A program made the translations under genes and the position numbers. Below are positions 58,252 through 64,000 of a DNA stretch of 64,000 bases, piece by piece (positions within the stretch are counted from its first letter, which is position 1; each line of letters begins with the position of its first letter). The stretch is from Phalacrocorax aristotelis (lineage: Eukaryota > Chordata > Aves > Suliformes > Phalacrocoracidae): positions 20,001 through 84,000 of the forward strand of contig NW_027441255.1 of the NCBI RefSeq assembly GCF_949628215.1, given 5' to 3'. The notes under the pieces were generated by a model. The model was not told the origin of the DNA. It saw only the letters and a program-made list of their open reading frames with translations, and ran no database searches.

Positions 58252-59307
58252 ATTGGGGTTCCAAGTTGCACGTCCATAATGTTGTATGATACGCTGGGGG
58301 GTCCGCACGTCTTTACCCCAGGACCGGCCACTCCCATCGGTGAGGGAGGTATCAGTAACTTTGGATCGTTTTTCCCGCTTCAAATCATCATATATTCAAA
58401 TGCCTAAATGGTCTCCGTCTGTTTCTGAGAGTAAGAAAACCAAGGGACGGATCACCCCAACGCAACATATTCCTGACCAGTTTGCTGGTAACGCTTTATA
58501 TGCATGGTTTCCACATACGCAACAGTGTCCCTCGAGGGCCACTGATCCGTTAGCAAAGGGTCCTTTCCAATGTTCCACACGGGGCGAAGGGTCAAAATAA
58601 GGGGTAGGTTCTAAACCAAACGGCCACTTTCAACGCAACAATATAGCGATTCCTTTGTGGAGTTTTCACAACATGGTATGTCTGAACAAAGGCCTTCCCA
58701 CGTTCTCCTCCAACGGGGCCAATCTATTCTATTACAATATTTACAGTTGTAAGCTCCTGCTTCCTGGTCCCAAATACAAGCACGGCCCACAGAGTTGCCT
58801 CGGCTGGTATTAGGTGTGAGAGACCAAAATCTGGGAAATGCATTCTGGTATCCCTCTTCATTCACCCAGGCATAGCTATATACGAGTTCATCCTTTTCAT
58901 GTGGCCCCTCTCCCACCTGAACGGTTATGCTTACGTTCTGATATGTCCATTCACATGTGCCATTACCCACAAAGACGCCATCCTTTTGTGTTCTAGCCAA
59001 ACAGTATTTACCTTTCTCTGGGTGAGTCATGTGAGCTTTGCCATGTTTTATTCCCTTTCGTTTCGCTATATTTACTCACCCACCATTTTGGTAGCAAAGG
59101 TATAGCTACCCAGGGCCAACTTGATAGACCAAACGGTCCTCCACATATCCAGCATTCTGTGAGGTTATAAACACTTGCTATTTGTTCAGCCAATTGCATA
59201 AAAGAATTCTTTATATCATTTCCTTCATCCCTAAAGTCTTTGAGGGGATAACTGATTGTTCCAGGGATCGCGACCCGTACAATACACCAAAACAACAAAA
59301 TTGACAT
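58252..59307 (-). pseudogene. env SU subunit remnant (copy 2)
   Basis: Begins at ATG 59307 with the signal-like segment and CXXC motif, and shows the same two frame changes as copy 1 (frames 59307-59008, 59030-58611 and about 58578-58396). Confidence 0.8.
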
Positions 59308-59377
59308 TTTGCTCTACAAATCCAGCCTAAGCTTACAAATGTTATACAATCAATCACAAAAATACACATAGTCAAAA

Positions 59378-62300
59378 TCAAATGTTAATCTTCCCACATT
59401 CGGTTGCGTTCCCGCAGGGATCTCCTGTGAAATGAAACAAAACGTCGACTTGCCCAGTTTGGGCTTCATCTACGTGCTTAAAATGAGGGAACAATCCAGC
59501 GAGTGTTAATTTTGTGCTCTTTCCCCCCCAGGCATCTTCAGCCTTCCAGGCATATTTGTTAAGGGGTTCAGTAAGTATGAGGGGGACGGTCCCAACGGTT
59601 GGCATTTCTACCGACGCTGGCTGTCCAGGAGAGAAGGTTGGTTCCCTTGGAACACTAAGAGCTTGAGACGTTGGAATTAAAACTGGGGGTTTAGGACAAA
59701 AGCCATTTAATCGGGGGCATCCATTTGTTCCCCAGCGACCATTGACTCGGGTAGCTGCATCCCAGAGGTGCTCCGCCCAATGCGGCTTATGAGGTTTCAG
59801 AAATCGTTTTGAGAGTCCATTAGTTCGTTCCACTATCCCCTTGGCTTGGGGGTAATACGGGGTGTGGAATACCCACTTGATTCCTTCTTCCCTTGCCCAC
59901 TCCTGTACTCTGGTAGCAGTAAAATGACTGCCATTGTCTGACTGAATAGAACCAGGTTTTGGGAGGGAGCTAAACCAGAATTTCAGGGCCCGCACTGTAT
60001 TTTCCCCAGGTGCTCGTGGAAATGCTTCGGCCTGGACTAGGCCAGAAATTACTTCCACGCCTACTAATACATATTGTTTTCCCTCTGACTTTCGGAAAGG
60101 CCCAATATCATCGATTTGCCAGACTTCCCAGAGGGTCTTTTTGTCTCTCAAATGGAGTGGGAACTCCTCCCTGGGATGTCGCTCTAGCCGAAGTCGGCAT
60201 TGCTCACAAGCTGAAATACAGGCCCTGCAAGCGTCCCGAGGGGCAGGCCAGCCTCTGGCATGTGCCTCCTTGTATAAATCATTAGACCCCGCGTGGCCAC
60301 GTTTAACATGTAGCCATTCTAGGAGCCTATCCCAATTTTCTCCTGTTTGGTCCTCCTTCTGCAGAGGGGCAATTCTGGCCAATTCGTCCGCCCTATTATT
60401 CCACTCACTCACTGGAGTACCCCCCTTCCGGGTGGGAGGGCACCCATCCTATTGCAAAATCCCCGTGTTTGGCAACATTTAAGATTTCTTGCCACCTCTC
60501 CTTTTGCCACACTGGCACCCGATTTACCTCCCAGTTGTTCTGTTCCCAAAAAGGGAGCCATTCTGTGCACCCTTTGAATACTGCAGACGAGTCAGTGTAG
60601 ATGTACACCGGAGTCCCTGCTTTTCCCTCGCTATTAAACACACTCCATACCGCCACTAACTCTCCCACTTGGGCACTGCCCTCGCCTTCAGGAATTATTT
60701 CCCTCTAGGTATCCACATGAATAGCTACAGCCCGATACTTCCACTGTTGGCCCTCTCGTTTGGCGGAGGCGTCTGCGAACCATACGTTTCGCAGCTCCTC
60801 CGAAAATGGCGGGGCAATCCTAACTACAGAAGGAGGAGGGGTATCCTCCTCCCAAAGGTTTGTCGCTTCTTCCTGTATGTTTAACACCTTTGCGGTACCT
60901 TCAGTGACTGTAAAAACACTACAGTAATGTTCGATTTTAGCATACCGTTTCCTCACAGTATCCCTTTGGGCCACCCCGTCAGGGGGAGGGGTCCCTGCTA
61001 ACACAGGCGTAATTACCTTAAAGGGTCCCCTTAAAACTGTAGGTTGTTGGCGTATGGTTCGCTCCGCTTCTCTAAGAGCTAAGCTCACTACAAACAAACC
61101 CTTTTCCCAGCTGGAGTACCGCTTTTCAGCGTCCTTAAAACTCCTAGAATAAAACCCAGTCGGTCGAATGGGACCTTCTGCTCCTTTCTGCCAAAAATGA
61201 ATTGACAATCCCCAGTGTGCGAACCCCCATTCAATTTGAACTGGGTCGGTGGGGTGGATAGGGCCCAAAGTTTGATGGGTGCTTGCTTCAAACACCAAAA
61301 GCTGCAGTGCCTCATCGTGAGCTGGAGTCCATTTCCAAATCACCCTCTTTCGCAACAGGTCATATAAGGGACGTGCCATTATTGCAAATTTCGGCTTATG
61401 CTTTCTCCAAAAGACCAAGAATCCCAAGGTGTGTTGCAGCTCCTTTTTACCTTCCGGAATTTTTACCTGATCTAACGCTGAGAGGGTGTCCTGAGGAATA
61501 CAGGCTGACCCTCCTTTCCACCAGATGCCCCACAACTTAACTTCACTGGCAGGGGCTTGTATTTTTTCTTTGGGTATTTGAAGGCCTGTTCCTTCCAGGT
61601 GATTAATAGTTCTGTCCTGCATAGTCTGCACCGAAGCTATGGTATGTCCCCCTTTTAGTATGTCATCAATATACTGATAGACTTTGACCTCTCTTTCTGA
61701 TGGGATTATTGCCAATTCCTGTGCTGGGGCATGGTGGGCCAAGGTAGGCGAGTGTTTATATGCCTGAGGCAAACAGGTAAAAGTATACTGTTGTCCTTCC
61801 CAGGTAAAAGCAAATTGGTCTCGATCACACTCCTGGAGTGGAACCATAAAAAACATGTCCTTCACATCAATGGTTGCTAAGATAGGGTGGGCCTGTTCTT
61901 GAATGGCTGCAAGTAATTCGGCTATGTTGGGTACAGCCGCAGTCAGGGGGCCAGTGTTTGCATTCAGTCGCCGATAGTCAATGGTCAGGCGCCATTTTCC
62001 ATTAGGGTTGCATACTGGCCACACTGGTGAATTGTACGGGGAGTGAGTAAACACTAAAATTCCCTGCTGTTTGAGATCCTCAGTTACTGGGGCTATCCCT
62101 TCCCTGGCTCCTAGCGGCAACGGACAGGGTTTTACGTTGGTAATCTTGGAGGGGGGAAGGCCAGGTGCCGTTTGCAATAGGCGCACCTCCGCCCAAGATG
62201 TTTCAGTTAATTGCCTGACCTGGGGGATGCCAAAAGACCACGAGTTCCCCTGGGTGTCATGCCACTGCCTTCCCTTCAACGCAGCCATGCCTAAAATGTT

Positions 62301-62632
62301 TGTCTGAAAAGGTCCTATGGCTACCATGGTATTGATGGGGGCTTCCTCTCCTGGGAACCATAGTGTCACTGAACTCATAGGCATTGACTGTGTCTTTCCC
62401 AGAGCATTTAAGATAATTAGATTTCTAGATGGGATAGAGATCCCGCACCGTTCTGCTTCGGTCTGCATCAGTGCGGTGATTTGTGGCCCAGTATCAATTA
62501 GAAAAATTACCGGTCTTTTCCTTGGTCCTACAGCTACTGTGACTAATAAATCCCCTCTTAGATTCAAGGTGAGTTGTCTTACAAACATCCATCCTCCGCT
62601 CCTCTCCTCACCTTTGGGGAACGGAGGGTCTA
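59378..62632 (-). pseudogene. pro-pol remnant (copy 2), with one additional frameshift
   Basis: Protease, RT and RNase H run from about 62632 to the amber codon at 60707-60705. The following RNase H-integrase part is broken again near 60420 by one extra C in a C run (frame 60668-60405, then 60412-59378). Copy 1 lacks that extra base, so copy 2 has decayed further since duplication. The catalytic motifs are as in copy 1. Confidence 0.85.
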
Positions 62633-64000
62633 GTTTTCCGCCTTTTCCCTAGTCAGCTCCCCCTCAAGATCTATCGGGGGTGGAGCAGCGGCAACTACTC
62701 CGAGAGTGGCCTTCTTCCCTGACCATTTCTGTACAAGTTTTTCCAATTTTGGGGTCGGGAGTCCATCCATCAGGTCTCGAGGAATGCCCTTCTGAAGCCC
62801 TAGATGCCATAAGCCCTGTCGACTTAGGGGTCTCTCTCTCCCGGGATGATTGTTGCGGAGTGGCCTCAAATCCTGGCCCTTCCCAATTGACAGCTGCCGA
62901 TTGTTAACTTGCTCTGCAGACTGTACAACCCTTGTTTCGGTTTTTTGGAACGATCCACCATCAGGGCCATATTTTCTCCCAAAATTAATTAATTCCTGCG
63001 CTACCTCCCTCCACGTCCACACTTTCCTTCCCAACCGCCAATGGTCAGGGGTTATTATCCCTTCCAGAGTGGCCGCAGTTCTTTCTCCTTCGGAATTATT
63101 TTGAATTCTCCCCTGTAATTGGATCCCAGTGGGTTTCAGGGAGTCAGGGAGTCCCCGGATCAGGGGAGTCATCCTCCCTGGGTCTACAGGCATCATCATC
63201 GGGGAACTCTGGTGGGGCTTGAGCTCCCGATCATACATCTTTTGGAGACAGGCTGCTTTCTGCACGCTTTCCACTAGTTGATCCACCGTACCTGTTATGG
63301 CAAGGGGATCTCCCCTCTCCAAAGGGTTCAGCCCTCCGGCCCAATACGCAGCCCTCTGGGTTAATGACCATGGGGCTCGGCGATTACCTGTAGTTAAGAA
63401 CACACCTGGACCCCAATAGCCTTCTGCTTCTTTCTCCGACAACAAAATTCCATCCCCCCCTGCTGACAGGGACACTCTCCACACATATTCTGTCTCCGAT
63501 TCCTTCGGAGTTCTTGCAAAGTCTTTTTTCAACTTTGCTACTTCGGTTGCTGTAAATGGGACTTCTTTGGTGAGAACTTGAGGACGGTCATCGTTATTGT
63601 CCTCATACAAGTACTCTGTTTTAAAGAGTGGATACATGTGAGGGAAGCTTTCTACAGTTTCCCTTGCCCTCTGCAAGACTCCCTGAGGGTAAACTTGCCG
63701 TACCCCTTTCTCTGAAAGTTTCACCTCTACCTCTGCCAGTGTATCTGCTTCCCTCAAAAGCTGATCCCTCAATTCTTCCTTCAGTATGGCATTTTGATTT
63801 CTCTCCTCCTGCAACAATCGCTTGTTTCCCTCCAATTGTTCCTGCAGTGACTTTATGACCACCTGCAGTGAGTCTATTGTGACATCGGCTTGACAAAGCC
63901 TCCGTTTCCTCTCTTCCACCGCTGCTGACAGACTCGCTCCCAGGACTGCGCAAATTACAGCTTTTCCTTTCCCCGGTCTAACCCTAGCTTCCTTCTACAC
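62630..64000 (-). pseudogene. gag remnant (copy 2), N-terminus outside the window
   Basis: The main gag frame from about 64000 down to TAG 62632-62630 matches copy 1: coiled coil, then capsid-like domain. The frameshifted N-terminal part and leader lie beyond the right edge. Confidence 0.75.

Larger units (their letters stand above)
1..64000 (+). repeat. Tandem segmental duplication array of an RRP9-MROH cassette
   Basis: The same two-gene cassette recurs three times in direct orientation. The stop codons of RRP9 lie at 4288, 18946 and 46319, and those of MROH at 14382, 28950 and 56425. The A-to-B spacing is 14,658 bp. The B-to-C spacing is about 27.4 kb, which is the same unit plus a 5.5-kb and a 7.2-kb retroviral insertion. 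Bases 1-3347 match 42032-45378 with a constant offset of 42,031. Bases 29572-36530 match 57041-64000 with an offset of about 27,469. The copies differ by scattered substitutions and small indels, so they are distinct loci or haplotypes rather than one sequence pasted repeatedly. The array continues beyond both window edges. An assembly artefact of collapsed or mis-joined haplotypes cannot be excluded from sequence alone. Confidence 0.93.
57041..64000 (-). mobile_element. Gamma-like endogenous retrovirus, minus strand (copy 2, cut by the window edge)
   Basis: A near-identical copy of 29572-36530 with the same left junction, the same solo LTR in env and the same amber stop in pol, so both descend from one inserted element by segmental duplication. 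It differs by scattered substitutions and an extra C that breaks the RNase H frame near 60420. The right end, where the 86-bp repeat and the next RRP9 would be expected, lies outside the window. Confidence 0.9.

Overview
The window is vertebrate nuclear DNA, almost certainly from a bird and probably a passerine. I infer this from three things: spliced genes with short GC-rich introns, as on avian microchromosomes; maestro heat-like repeat (MROH) genes of the type that is multicopy in birds; and endogenous retroviruses (ERVs) with avian-type LTRs. It is a tandem array of a two-gene cassette, RRP9 (U3 snoRNP protein U3-55K) followed by an MROH-like gene, all on the + strand. Without inserted retroviruses the repeat period is about 14.66 kb.

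Layout. Unit A (1-14.9 kb): the 3' half of an ERVL-like provirus (1-3347), the last five exons of RRP9_A (3409-4288) and a complete MROH_A (5541-14382, 22 coding exons, 939 codons, intact). Unit B (15.0-29.57 kb): four CTCF-like motifs and a CpG-rich promoter, an intact RRP9_B without provirus (15581-18946, 15 exons, 481 aa), and MROH_B (20202-28950), which has lost one splice donor. Next is a minus-strand gamma-like ERV without LTRs (29572-36783), carrying a solo LTR in its env and flanked by 86-bp direct repeats of host sequence. Unit C (36.8-57.04 kb): RRP9_C (37453-46319), with a 5.5-kb ERVL-like provirus in intron 10 (39862-45378) and a damaged splice acceptor, then MROH_C (47573-56425), with the same lost donor plus a nonsense codon. 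A second copy of the minus-strand ERV (57041-64000) runs off the right edge.

How the parts relate. RRP9_C shares its provirus and many variants with RRP9_A, while MROH_C shares its variants and its downstream ERV with MROH_B. The switch lies between 46,919 and 47,101. Unit C therefore looks like a recombinant of an A-type and a B-type unit, made by unequal crossing-over or conversion. In this window RRP9_B and MROH_A are the copies that still look fully functional. No bacterial genes, CRISPR arrays, tRNA or rRNA genes were seen. Exon calls come from reading splice signals and frame by eye, not from transcripts.
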